This document shows, in pieces, positions 1 through 12,961 of a stretch of 64,000 bases of DNA. The DNA comes from Chloranthus sessilifolius (lineage: Eukaryota; Streptophyta; Magnoliopsida; Chloranthales; Chloranthaceae). Every line of letters starts with the position of its first letter. The stretch's first letter is position 1. The translations under genes and the position numbers were made by a program. A model generated the notes under the pieces. It saw only the letters and a list, made by a program, of their open reading frames with translations, made no database searches and was not told the DNA's origin. Location: assembly GCA_021018995.1 (NCBI GenBank), contig CM037586.1:151756060-151820059 (forward strand), given 5' to 3'.

Positions 1-228
1 ATATCTTTAAATGACGGGCTCCAAATCAAATGGTTTAGATGGTGTTTTCATATAGCAAAGGTTGTTAAACTTATAGGTCTTTATTTTAAATTCAGTGTAA
101 GGGCCAAGTCTCCGAGCGCAAGTAACAGCTCCCAACTTTTTTCCTAAAACAAGTATTTATATATGTACAATTACCACGGTCAATCATACTAAAAACTAAA
201 TGGTGAAATCGGGAAAATTATAAATAGT

Positions 229-379
229 GGACAAATTTGATGTAGATAAAGTGCAAGCGGCTGATGTGGCACAATATGATTGACTGTACCGACTTGCATT
301 AATTGAGTCCTACTATTCACGTAGCCAATTGCATTATATCACATCAGCCGCCTATATTTAGTGTCCATAAAATCTGTCC
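229..379. repeat. Short inverted repeat (MITE-like) upstream of the JMJ24-like gene
   Basis: Two arms of roughly 55 bases are imperfect reverse complements. The left arm starts GGACAAATTTGATG and contains CGGCTGATGTGGCAC; the right arm contains CACATCAGCCG and ends AAAATCTGTCC. The structure resembles a small non-autonomous DNA transposon. I could not fix a target-site duplication. The rest of 1-840 shows no gene that I recognise. Confidence 0.45.
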
Positions 380-880
380 TATGTTTAACCTAATCTGGGA
401 AACTATGTTTGTCCTCAAATTCAAATGCCATAAACTCCTTTGGGTGTCATGTTATTTTTTTTAAATTTCTTTTTCCAATAAATCTGATCCAGCAGCCAGC
501 TGCTTTATGTGGCATATGATCGTGTGTTTGACTGCCATCGTGTCGGCCAACTGATTTAGGATGACGAGAAGTGTCAACAGGTGACCATCACGGATTTTTT
601 ATGCTCTTGCAGCGGTGGAGGCACTCACAGAGTGTGCCAGTCAAACCGGGTCTTAAGGTTGGACTCCATTTTACAAACCGTGAACGCTTAGTAGTTGCAG
701 GATGCCAAGATTCCATAAAATATTTTGACTTTCTCAGATTTTGAGGCGAATAACTGCTTACCCTGTTTCCTAAACGGAGTATGACTTCCTAATTCCCATC
801 TCTTCTCCTAAGCTACCTGCACGCACAGAAGCTTTTTAATGTCGAAACTCTGCGAAGCCCTAAATCTTCCGATTCCAAAG

Positions 881-1792
881 GTACGTTGTGAGATTTCATT
901 TTTATTTCGTCAAATTTCAACCCTCCTCTTCATATATAGATTTTTTTTAATCCTTCATTTATATTTTAATGGAGTCGTTTAGGATTTCTCCATTCTTCTA
1001 GCTTGTATTTTTATCATGTAATTTTTTTTTAAAAATTTTCTTTCTATTTATTTATTTTTTCTGTTCTTTTGACACAAGTTCTATTCTTCAACGGAGAAAG
1101 AAGATACATGGGATTGTAGAGGTTAGTAAACCATCTCTATCTATAAATATATACAGATTTATTTTTAGGTTTTACTAGTTTTTGGATTCAGAATTAAATT
1201 TATTGCAAATCGTTTGGTTAATTCTACTGAGATCTCGCTAAAATAGCCGAAAGGCAATTTTAAAAATTAGGACACGTCAGGGCTTCAATTACCCATTGTC
1301 ACAAAATTCTCTGAATTAATCAAAATTTTGAAATTTTTTTTCCGAATAGGTAGTCCGCCAAACTTTTTACAGAATATTCGCTTGATTCATCGATTCTTCA
1401 ATTTTTCTTGATTTTTTCCAATTTTTTTTATCATTGAGATACATGCTTTAATTATATTTCGTATTATTTTTATGATTATAAACTGTTAATGCATGTGAAC
1501 TATCTAATGCACTTATTTTATGTTTATTATTTAAAAATATCGTTTTTTAACTTTAAATAGGTTAACATATATTTTTTGTATGTTTTAAATTTTAATAGTT
1601 TATTATTATTTTTATATACCTCGAATTTTTTCAAAATTTTTCCCGGATCTTTCACGCATTTATCCAAATTATACCGAACTGACACCCTACAGAATGATTG
1701 CAGAATCGGAACTTGGTTACTATAGAATTACCCCCAACTTGATTGATTGTGTTTATGTTTTCTTAGATTATTGCTCGTCTTTTACTTGCTAG
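881..1792 (+). other. Probable 5'-leader intron of the JMJ24-like gene
   Basis: A consensus donor (CCAAAG|GTACGT at 881) lies about 900 bases before the start codon. A T-rich acceptor (TTGCTAG, AG at 1791-1792) lies four bases before the ATG at 1797. The stretch between is AT-rich, full of T runs and has no long open frame. Leader introns are common in plant chromatin genes. This is inferred from splice consensus only. The transcription start is not located, although the sequence just before 881 would be the 5'UTR. Confidence 0.4.
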
Positions 1793-1796
1793 ATTA

Positions 1797-4700
1797 ATGG
1801 ATCTTTCGAGATCAGCGTTTGGTAGCATGGACGACAATGGGGGGATTCCGGAGGATTTACGTTGTAAGAGATCAGATGGGAAGCAGTGGAGGTGCACTGC
1901 GTTATCAATGCCCGATAAAACTGTATGCGAGAAACATTACATTCAAGCAAAAAAGAGAGCGGCAAATTCCGCGATGAGAGCCAGCATAAGGAAGGCCAAG
2001 AGAAAACCAATTGATGAGAGTGAGCATGATGAAGTAGAGTTGTCTCACATGAACACAAAGGGCGACGAATTTTCTGCCCCTCCCAAAAAATTCAAGGAGA
2101 AGGCGCCCAAAAGCCACATTTTGTATTCTCCTGAGACTCAGGCTGTGAGAAGTTCCTCCACTCGTAATCCACAGAAATCAAATGATGAAACACAAAGAGA
2201 TATTACGCAGTTTGATGAGAATCAAAACATGTTTGTTCGTACAACACCCCATACTGCAGATTCCTCGAGAAATAAAAGTCAGAAGAACTTTAACGGCAGT
2301 GGTCTAGGGGTGAGTGGGGTGAGTGGTGTCGTCATCAAGGATTTAATAACCGATTCATATCGGCATATTGTCCTGGTTTCAAGCCGATACGTAGTGGACA
2401 TATTAGATATGTATCGGCTAAACCGGCCGAAATTCAAGTGTCTTTTTTATATTTTAAAATATCTAAAAAATACATAAAAATTTACAATAAAAAAATTTGT
2501 CCAAAGGGCTTTTTTGGAATTATATTCGATTCATATCAGATACATATCAGCCAATATGACCTGATATTGACTGATATTTGAACACTTTGACCCGATATTT
2601 GACTCTATATCATTTTGGGGGTCTATATCGTATCGGAGGGGTCCTAACCTGATACTCGTCATCTCGTTTGAAACATTTTTCTTTTTGATTCACCGAACTT
2701 AATGTGCTGTGTCACTCCAGGATCACTCTGCTAAAAGCTCTGATACTTCTGAGGAGGCTGGTGGGCAAATTTGTCATCAATGTCGGAGGAATGATAGAGG
2801 GAGGGTTGTCTGGTGCCTTACGTGTGATAGGAAAGGTTACTGTGAGAATTGCATTGCTAAATGGTAAGGTTTTATCTTTTATTTTTTCCCTCTTTTATGG
2901 AGTTGAAGGAACCTGAATATTTTGCCGTTGAAATGTGATTGGTTTGTATGTAAGTGTTGTATCAATTGCTAAATCTGTTTGTGAGCTTCATTTTTAGGTA
3001 CCCTGATCTCCCAGTGGAGGACATTCGAAGAGTTTGCCCAGTATGCTGTGGGACTTGTAATTGCAAAGTGTGCTTACGTAGAGATAATTTGATAAAGGTA
3101 TTCCAATTGAAATGGGTCCATATCTTGGGAATTTAACTTCCAATTTGTCCATGGTGTCAATCTTCTGTAATATTTATGTGTGTGTGTGTGTGTATATATA
3201 TAAAATATGGCAATTTTATGTTTGGTCAGAATTTAGTTCTATTGAGATTGCTGTTACTAGTCACGACACGAGATGGTTTTTTTTTTCCCCTTTGTTGTTG
3301 AGAAAAGTAGTTGCATGCAGGTCAGGATACGGGAGATGACAAGCCTAGATAAGTTACAACATCTCCATTCTCTCTTGTCTTTAGTCCTTCCAGTAATCAG
3401 GCAGATACATTCTGAGCAGAGCTTTGAACTGGAAGTCGAAACCAGGCTCAATGGTAGGAAGAATCTGCTTGTCTCTTTGCAAATTATTTGAGAAATTGTT
3501 TGTAAAGTGTTGGGTACTGCGAGGGGTCTAATATGTGGCTTTTTACCAGGAACCAAAGGAGATGTTCCCAGGGCAAAGTTACATGCGGACGAGCAGATGT
3601 GCTGGTATCCTTTTAAAACTTACCCATGAACATTTCATATTATTATCTACGATAAAAAGTGTGAACATTCCATGTTTTGGCTGCAGCTAATCTCACAATC
3701 TATATATGTGCAGTGATTGCTGTAAAATACCTATTATTGATTATCATCGACATTGTGCAAATTGTTTGTATGATTTATGCCTCACCTGTTGCCGTGATCT
3801 ACGACAAGTGTCTTTGGTTGGAGTCAAAGAACAACCAGCAGAAAGTCAAGTTGTTGAGATAAGCCAGGGTGAATCTGCTATGACAGAAGAACCAGAATCA
3901 TTTGAAACAAGATTTAAGGATATGGGTATTACCAATTTTGTACATCAATTTCCTGATTGGAAAGCCAATAGTGATGGCAGTCTCCCATGCCCCCCAAAGG
4001 AATATGGTGGATGTGGCCACCTATCATTAGCTCTAAGGCGCATTTTCAAAACAAACTGGGTTGCAAAACTGGTGAAAGATACAGAGGAAATGGTTAATAA
4101 TTGTGAAGTGTCGGATGCGGACACTTTGCAGACATGTCTTTCTTGCCTAGAGAGAACAGCCTCTCAATCTAGTGGGAATATTGACCCTATCCTCTGCCAA
4201 ACCGCTCAGAGGGAGGGTAGCAATGACAATTTTCTATATTGCCCAGATTCTCAAAATATCAATCTAGAAGGCATTGGCCATTTTCAAAAGCATTGGGTTA
4301 GAGGTGAACCAGTTGTTGTCAAGCATGTATTTGATTGCACGTCAGCGTCTAGCTGGGGTCCTATCGATATATGGAGAGGTATACAGGAAACTTCAGATGA
4401 GAACATGGATGATGATAACAAAATTGTAAAGGCTATAGATTACTTAGACTGGTCTGAGGTATGCCTCTACGAAATGCTCTTGAACCTCGCAATTTTCTTT
4501 ATTGACATGTTTACTGGCTATTATACTTGTTCACTTGTTTATTTTAAGCATAGGTTAAGGACTTCTACGGTGATATTAAAAAAATGGAAATGAATTGTGT
4601 TTCAGTGAGTGTTTTGCTTTTATGGCTTCTATAGATTATGCCCCCGTACCTAATTCGGGACTTCATAATTGCCTACATCTTCTTTATGTAGCATTTTTCC

Positions 4701-7700
4701 TTTTACAGTTTCTAACTTAGAATAAATGCATCCAATGCTTGTTGGGTTCATTGATATAATTTTTAAGCTTTGGATAAGCATCAATGTGCAATTGTGATGA
4801 TTGGTGAGATTATTTTCAGCTGCTGGGTTTAATGATAAATCGTTGTTGGACGAATATGAATAACTAGATAAAGTGGCGTTGACATCTTTCTATTTCTTGT
4901 CTAAAAGAGTGTACTGTATATGATTTGTTTGATGCTGTGTGCTCTTGTGTTTAGAAATATTTAATTTTGCAGGTTGCAGTTGTTTGAATATTCTTTTTTT
5001 TTTTTTTCTGACATAGGCTCTCCTTGCTTTGACCTTCCCTTTTAATTATATTAGACCCTTGCCATTCTATTACATTTTTTTTTCGTTACACGGTGGTAAA
5101 GCGTACAAGTCGTCTTAGGACTTGATTGCGTATTCTTTTAGGTCTATCTTATCATAGGTTTTTATTACTATTTTTTTTTATCGGTAATAGTAATTGTATT
5201 AAAAACTAGCAAGATGCTGAATAGCTTACACCGACACAAAAAAAGCAAACAGGAATGCTAAAAGACAAACCACTCCAAAGACCCCGGCGTAGCCATTAAG
5301 CCAGGGATAGAACTACCAAAATCTAATTTGGATCCCAGGGCGCAGACTGCTCCCCATCGACATCCCGACGGCTAGAACCTCACATAGGCATACAGTCCCT
5401 AACAGTCTTGATGACCATCCCCACTAGACGCGGTTTATTAGCGAAGGCTCTTTCATTCCTTTCAAGCCATAAATTCCAACAGACCGCGAGGAACGCTACC
5501 TTCCAGTAGTCCCGAAGCTGATCCTCAAAACTGACCGTAGTCCAAGGCAAGAGTTGTTGGGCAGTAGTTGGAGTAGTAACCCAGACGATGCCGAAGAACC
5601 TAAGAATCGCACCCAGACCTTGTAGGCCAACTGACAGTGGAGAAACAGGTACGCAGCAGTCTCTTCATGTTGGTGACACATTACACATAAATTGTTCACC
5701 TCCTTTCCCCGACAGATGAGCTGATCAATGGTAAGAACCTTCCCTTTGATTAGCGCCCAAGCAAAGAATCTAACCTTAGGTGGGATCCCCGTTTTCCACA
5801 AAAAAGCTCCTTGGAATTTGATAAGAGGACGGCATGTGAGCATCCGATAATAGGTCTTCACGCTGAAACTGCCATCTTTGCTAGCAGCCCATATCCGCTG
5901 ATCTTGACGTTGCACATTAGGGAGGGTAGAATAGATCAAAGATACCAGGCTGGTAAAGGAGACTATCTCCTCACACCTTAGAGACCGGCGGGTGGAGACC
6001 TCCCATATCCTACCCCCACTGGTTTCCATGACAAAATCGCTGATCCTCCCATCCTGATTAGTGGAAATGGCGTAGATGTCCGGAAATAACGTTTTAAGAT
6101 GGACCCCTTCGAACCAAATATCTTCCCAAAACCTGATATGAGATCCACAGCCCCACATGAACCTCATCCATTTAGCATACGAAGGCCACGTTCCACAAAT
6201 AGCCTTCCACCAAGCCGAAGAGCCTCTATGAATGGTGGTATTGATTCCCCAATCCCCTCTTAAAAGCCCATACTTCTCAGCCAACACAACTCTCCACAGA
6301 CTTCCTCTTTCACTCTCCAAACCAGCGCGCTAGAACCATTTCCCCAGAAAAGCAACGTTGGATCCCTTCAAGCTCCGAATACGCAGGCCTTCGCAAGACA
6401 AAGGGAGCTGGCAGGTCTCCTAGTTCACCAGATGGTAGCTTTTGCCAAGGCTCGAACCTTCTCAAAGAAAGTTGCGTTGAATATGCTCCAGGTGGTGGAT
6501 AACCCCTGCCGGGCAATGGAACATAGACATGAAGAAAATAGAGATGCTGGACAACACAGATTTAACCAACAGGAGTCGACCCCCACTGCTTAACACTTTA
6601 CCTTTCTATGAAGACAATTACTGTTCAAATCGCTGAACCTAAGAATCTAAGAATCGCAGACAATGCCGAAGAAACTAAGAATCGCACCCAGACCTTGTAG
6701 GCCAACTGACAGTGGAGAAACAGGTGCGCAACAGTCTCTTCATGTTGGTGACACATTACACAAATTGTTCATCTCCTTTTCCCGAAGGATGAGCCAATCA
6801 ATGGTAAGGACCTTCCCTTTGATTAACGCCCAAGCAAAGAATCTAACCTTAGGTGGGATCCCCGTTTTCTACAAAAAAGCTTCTTGGAATTTGATAAGAG
6901 GACGGCATGTTAGCATCCGATAATAGGTCTTCACGTTGAAACTGCCATCTTTGCTAGCCGCCCATATCTGTTGGTCTTAACAGTGCACATTAGGGAGGGT
7001 AGAATAGATCAGAGACACCAGGCTGGTAAAGGAAACTATCTCCTCGCACCTTAGAAACCGGCGGGTGGAGACCTCCCATATCCTACCCCCACTGGTTTCC
7101 ATGACAAAATCGCTGATCCTCCCCCCCTGATTAGTGGAAATGGTGTAGATGTCCGGAAATAACGTTTTAAGACGGACCTCTTCGACCCAAATATCTTCCC
7201 AAAACCTGATCTGAGATCCGTAGCCCCACATGAACCTGATCCATTTAGCATACGAAGGCCACGTTCCACAAATAGCCTTCCACCAAAGCCGAAGAGCCTC
7301 TATGAATGGTGGTATTGATTCCCCAATCCCCTTTTAAAAGCCCATACTTCTCGGCCAACACAACTCTCCACAGACTTCCTCTTTCACTCTCCAGACCAGC
7401 GCGCCAAAACCATTTCCCCAAAAGAGCAACGTTGGATCCCTTCAAGCTCCGAATACGCAGGCCTCTGCAAGACAAAGGGAGCTAGCAGGTCTCCCAGTTC
7501 ACCAGATGGTAGCGTTTGCCAAGACCCGAACTTTCCCAAAAAAAATTGCGTTGAATCTACTCTAGGTTGTGGATAACCCCGGCCGGGCAATGGAACATAG
7601 ACATGAAGAAAATAGAGATGCTGGACAACACAGATTTAACCAACAGGAGTCGACCCCCATTGCTTAACAGTTTACCTTTCCATGAAGACAACCATTGTTC

Positions 7701-10700
7701 AAACCGATGAACCATTGGATCTGTAAGGACCCGACCTGATTTTGTATGGACCCGACCTGATTTATAAGGATCCGATTTGTGCGAATCCGACCTGACCTGA
7801 CCCGATTCTGCATGAGATCATTTGTTTCTATGTTTATTTAATCGCCGATATTAAAGTACATTAAACGGGTGGTTCACGTCCACTGATAAGCGTGACGTTT
7901 TTACAGGGCACAAAAATGTGTTAAACCCATTAACTTTGTTAGATCTGACCATTGAAATCAGTTTTGGAGATGTGTGCTACGTGACACTACTACCCATTTG
8001 ATGGGCTCTGTACCATGTGATCGGATCAGTAAGCACAAACTATCCGTCTGATGATAAGGCGATGGTCTCAGGATCTGTATTGTCCGCAGGATCAGATTGA
8101 AATTAGATCACCATCATGTGATTCAAGGTAGTTACAATATTTTAGACCTGGATTCCAACCAGTAGTTTGGTTGGTACCAATAGAGGAACCTCATCCATTG
8201 AATATGAAGGTGCATTAAGATATACCAGGGACGGTTTTGATCTTGAGCTAATATAAATAGAATATATGAGAATCATATACTATACTAATCTGAGTTAATT
8301 AATATAATAATAATATATTATATTAACTTAGGAGGTGTTTCTGGAGGTTTCGAGATTAGGCGAGAATATTGGGGGGTTGTGGAGTCTGTATACGCTCACA
8401 GCTAATAGGTGTTGTGGGATTGTGGGGTTGGTACAAGCTAGTAGCCAAAACAGTAAAAGAAACAAAAAGAAAGAGAAAAGAAATAGAAAGAGAGCTAGAG
8501 AGCCAGAAAGAAAGAAAAGAAGAGAAAGAGAAAGAGAGAGAGGAAGAGAGAGAGAAAGAAAGAGAGAGAGAGAGTGGTCGGTCCCGACGAAGGCGGACCC
8601 TATAACTGCGTGGTTTCTTTGGAGGCAAGTACCTATTCTCACACATTTTGTTTAAATCCTGATTTAGATTGTACCTATATTGATTTATTGGTTAGAAATC
8701 GATATTTTTTAGAAATCGAATTTTGTTATGTCGTGTGTATTTTGAATTGTACATCTATGTGTTGCCTGTTATACGTATTAATGCTGGATTTATGTATTGA
8801 TAGCTGGATTGATGTGTTGGTGTTGTACCCTTGGTCTGATATGTTAGTGTTAGTAATATGAAGGGATTCATGTGATCTGATATGTTTGTTATACCTGTGA
8901 TACATGCATGTGTTGGAATTTGTTATTTGACTCTATGATACCTGTTATACCGGAATGCGTAGAAATATGTTACCTGAATCGGTTACATCTGAACGTGTAT
9001 ATATTTGTTATCTGCATTGGTTATACCTGAAAATATAAATATTTGTTATATGAGTCTGTTACACCTGAAAGTGTAAATATTTGTCACCTGAATTTATTAC
9101 ATCGGAAAGTGTCAATATTTGTTACATGAATCAGTTACACTTGAGAATCTAGTAGACCTGTTATGTCGGAATGTGTAAACAAGTGTGACCTGAATCTGTT
9201 ATACCTGTTCTACCTGACCATTTCCGAGATCGAAGTAGGTATGCACTATCACGTCATGTTTTATGATATTTTCTGCACTAGAATTGAATACCATAATATC
9301 TGAAAGGCAATGAGATGGTGGCTATAAGTCCGAATGGGACAATTTGAAAACCTTGGCCAGGTCGTAAATTTGTTATCTGCTTTGTTATCTGATATCTGTT
9401 CTGACATCTGATCTCTGTTCTGACATTTGACATCTGATCTCAACTATTAGAAGCTTAGTTGAGGAAAACACTTGGTATTCGTACTATTAGCTATAAAATA
9501 ACCACCCACAACAGAGATAAGTCTGTTGTGCTAATTTAAGTGTAAGCTTCAAAGTTATCGGTTTGGTCTGGAAATGACTGTCTGATTTATCTGTATGGTC
9601 TGAGCATATTTGTCTGGTCTGGGTATATCTAGCTGATTTATCTATATGCAGGGAATATCTATTTGATTTGTTTGATTTATCTGTCCGGTCTGGGCATATC
9701 TGTCTGATGCATCTGTATGGTCTGAGAATTCTCTGATTTGAATTTGTTATCTGTTATCTGTTATCTGATAATTCCGTTATCTACTCTAAATTTGATATCT
9801 GTTCTTTGAGAAAAGCACCCTGTAGTCGATACTAGATTCATATTTGTAGGTGATATTTACTTGTGTACGAGATTTGTTTTGAACCATATATAGTCATGAT
9901 TGTAACTGAATTATTTGATTAGTTTGACAAAGAAAAGAAGACATTAGATTGACATTTTGATAATTCAAAACTCTCGGCTTGTTAGTGGTTTTGTCAAATG
10001 TATTAGAATGGTTACTTGCGGAGCATGTGGATTAGCTCTTACGGTGGTTTAACTACCCTGTAGTTGAAGGAAAGGGATTGGCAAAAGATCAATTGGCGAA
10101 AATTTAGTAGTATTATCTAGTACAGATCTCTGTGACTGGTACTTAGTGTTTAGTTAATGTACATGTTAATCCTAAATCTGGTTACTTGATTATTTGGTTT
10201 TAATTCTTGAGTTAGAAATTTTTATTCAGATTTAGTGTTTTCTTCGGATCTGTCTGGATCACGACTCGAAATCCCGGTGCGTGGATTTGGGGTCGTGACA
10301 GGATCTCACGCCCATGCTGATAATTTTTTGATGCCCAGAGGCATCCCCAGATACTTTATGGGGAGCATCTCAATGTAACAATTGACTGTAGCCAATAATT
10401 CTTCCATCTGTTGGTCCCTTGTACCAATTCCCGCTATGGCAGATTTATGAAGGTTGACATGTTGCCCAGAAACAGCCTCATAAACAACGATGATATCGGT
10501 CAGATTTCTAAAGTCTTCAACATCAGCATGACCAAATAGAATTGTGTCATCTGCATATTGCAGGTGCGAGATAGCCCGATCCCGAGGTCCCGCCAAAACT
10601 CCTGAGATCCGTTGAATCTGCTTTGCTCGAGCAATAAGGCCAGCTAAGGCCTCACCCACCATGTTGAATAGGAAAGGGGGCATCGGGTCTCCCTGACGGA

Positions 10701-12765
10701 GGCCTCTAGAGCTATTAAAGTATCCAACAAGTGTGCCATTTATTAGAATCGAAAACCAAACCGAAGAGAAATAGGCGCACATCCATCTCCTCCAGGTCAT
10801 TTCGAACTCGAATCTGTCAAGCATATAGTCAAGACAGTCCCAGTTAACTCGATTGTAAGCTTTCTCCATATTCACCTTCCATAACGTGGTAGGACGACGT
10901 GAAAGATGGGGAAAATGAATCACCTGTGAGCAATCGCGACCAGATCGATCAATTGCCTTCCCTGAACAAATGCCCCTTGGTGAAATGATCTTACCCATAA
11001 CCGGTTTGAGTCTGTTGGCAAGCACTTTAGAAATTATTTTATACAGACAATTGAGGAGGCTGATGGGCCTGAAGTCCGAAATGTCCTCAGCTCCATTTTT
11101 TTTCGGAATCAACATGATGAATGTAGAATTCAAACACTGGCCAATATTGCCATTGGCATGGAATTCGCTGAAAATATCCATCATTTCAGATTTCAGAATC
11201 GGGCAGAAAGCTCGATAGAATTCCAGCGTGAAGCCATCTGGATCCGGGGATTTATTTTTCCCTCCAAACCTGATTGCCCTCCATACTTATTCACTGAATG
11301 GTTTCTCCATCTCAGCGCACTCTACCTCAGAAATGGACTTGAAAGGAAGCCCATCCAACTCCGGCCGGACCATACCGTCATCCGTATATAAATTAGAGTA
11401 ATACTTCACCACTTTGAGTCTGGCTTGCTCCATCTCAGAGTATATGACCCCATCAATCACGATTCTGCTCATATGGTTGGCTTATTATTATTATTATTAT
11501 TACTATTTTCTTTTCTTTTCTTTTTTTGATTTTTTAGCTAATGACTCAACTCCTGCATATACTTTTCCCTCAATGCAGCAGAATTTCATATTCAAGCTGC
11601 TCTGAGACAGCACTCCAAATCTTTCAAAAACACAACAACGACTTCATATTATGGAAATTCTTCTCTCATGCCAAAGAATGTACATACTAACAAAGGAAAC
11701 ATCTTTTCCCTTGATAATTTCAAGCTTCAGATCTTGGTTGTTAGATTGGCCAAGGTACATCTCGATGAACGATGAAGGGGTTCAATAAGGGCTATTTAAA
11801 TTGCCCAATGAGATCCGTTTTCTCATCCAAAAATTAGACGGAGAAAATATAGTGTGCAAGTGACTCACATACTCATGTGAAAGAAAAATTGCAAGTCCTT
11901 TCTTGAAGTTTATTCTATTTGCATTGCTCACCGTTTCAAAGCCCGAAACCGAATTGATGCACTGTAGTTCTTTTGTCTTCAATGTTATTTCGTATATTGA
12001 TGCATATTTATACATTTTGATGAATCCTTAAACATGATGCTTGTTCTTAATAGAACTTTTTTAATTTTTGCCAACTTAATCCTATCCATCGCCTGATGTT
12101 TTGATCCTCTTAATGGTCTGATAATAATTTTTCACATGTTGCAGGTTGATATTGAACTCAGTCAGTTTATCAAAGGATACTCAGAAGGGTGTCTTCATGA
12201 AAATGGTTGGCCGCAAATGTTGAAATTGAAGAGTTGGCCATCAGCTAGTGCCTTGGAAGAGCTCTTATTATACCAGAGACCTGAATTTATCAGCAAATTG
12301 CCATTGCTTGAGTATATTCATTCCAAGTGGGGTCTTTTAAATCTTACTGCAAAGCTGCCCCATGATTCCCTGCAGACTGATATAGGACCCAAAATTTTTA
12401 TTACTTATGGGACATCAGAAGAACTTGGTAGAGGTGATTCGGTGACAAAACTCCATATCAATATGGGTGATGAGGTAGGTATCTGATTGGTCTTTCAATT
12501 CCACCTGATCAAGTTCTTGTAGGTAAATGTGGGTTACATTTGGCTGCTCTTGAAATAACATAGTTAGATCTAAATCTAACAATGGAACATTAGATGACTT
12601 CAACCTTTAAGGTGACATCTGCAATTGTGCATGAAAAATTAACATCAGGATCTCTTGGTCCTTTTTTCTCTTTCCTAATTTGCTTCTGCAATGATTGATG
12701 GAATTCTGTATTTGGCTTTTGGGGGCATATGCAACTTGCCAAACACACACACACACGCACGCGCG

Positions 12766-12806
<41 letters not shown>

Positions 12807-12901
12807 AATGATCATATGACTCGAGTCATGGGAAATAAACCCATGATTCATTTGAAAAGTCAACTGATATGACGTGCAGCCAATAGGGACTCGAGTCATG
12901 G

Positions 12902-12961
<60 letters not shown>

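Larger units (their letters stand above)
5175..11496 (-). mobile_element. 5'-truncated plant L1-type LINE, split by a solo LTR
   Basis: Minus-strand ORF2 relic inside JMJ24 intron 6. Reverse transcriptase lies at 10306-11472 and continues across the inserted LTR into 7721-5500. Reading past the LTR is directly continuous (…GIKKLSAWA then [19 protein letters not shown]). The 3' end lies at the left as a poly(A) tail, read on + as T runs near 5171. The endonuclease half is missing, so the copy is 5'-truncated at about 11480. A possible 13-bp target duplication, TTATTACTATTTT, occurs at 5162-5174 and 11497-11509, but both sites are low-complexity. The 3' part is tandemly duplicated. The element is dead: the frame is interrupted several times. 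Confidence 0.82.

Noticed and set aside
1797-4593. Separate short gene ending near 4590
   Set aside because: The reading past 4458 is intron sequence. The donor GAG|GTATGC and the continuation in exon 7 at 12145 restore the JmjC domain.
8328-8655. Arg/Glu- and Ser/Leu-rich open frames on both strands
   Set aside because: They are translations of the GA/CT-rich tract inside the solo LTR, with no start context or domain.
7722-10300. Possible complete retroelement rather than solo LTR
   Set aside because: No primer-binding site, polypurine tract, internal LTR copy or coding domain could be found.
12675-12899. Open frame with IYIYIYIY and Cys-Ala repeats
   Set aside because: Microsatellite translation only.
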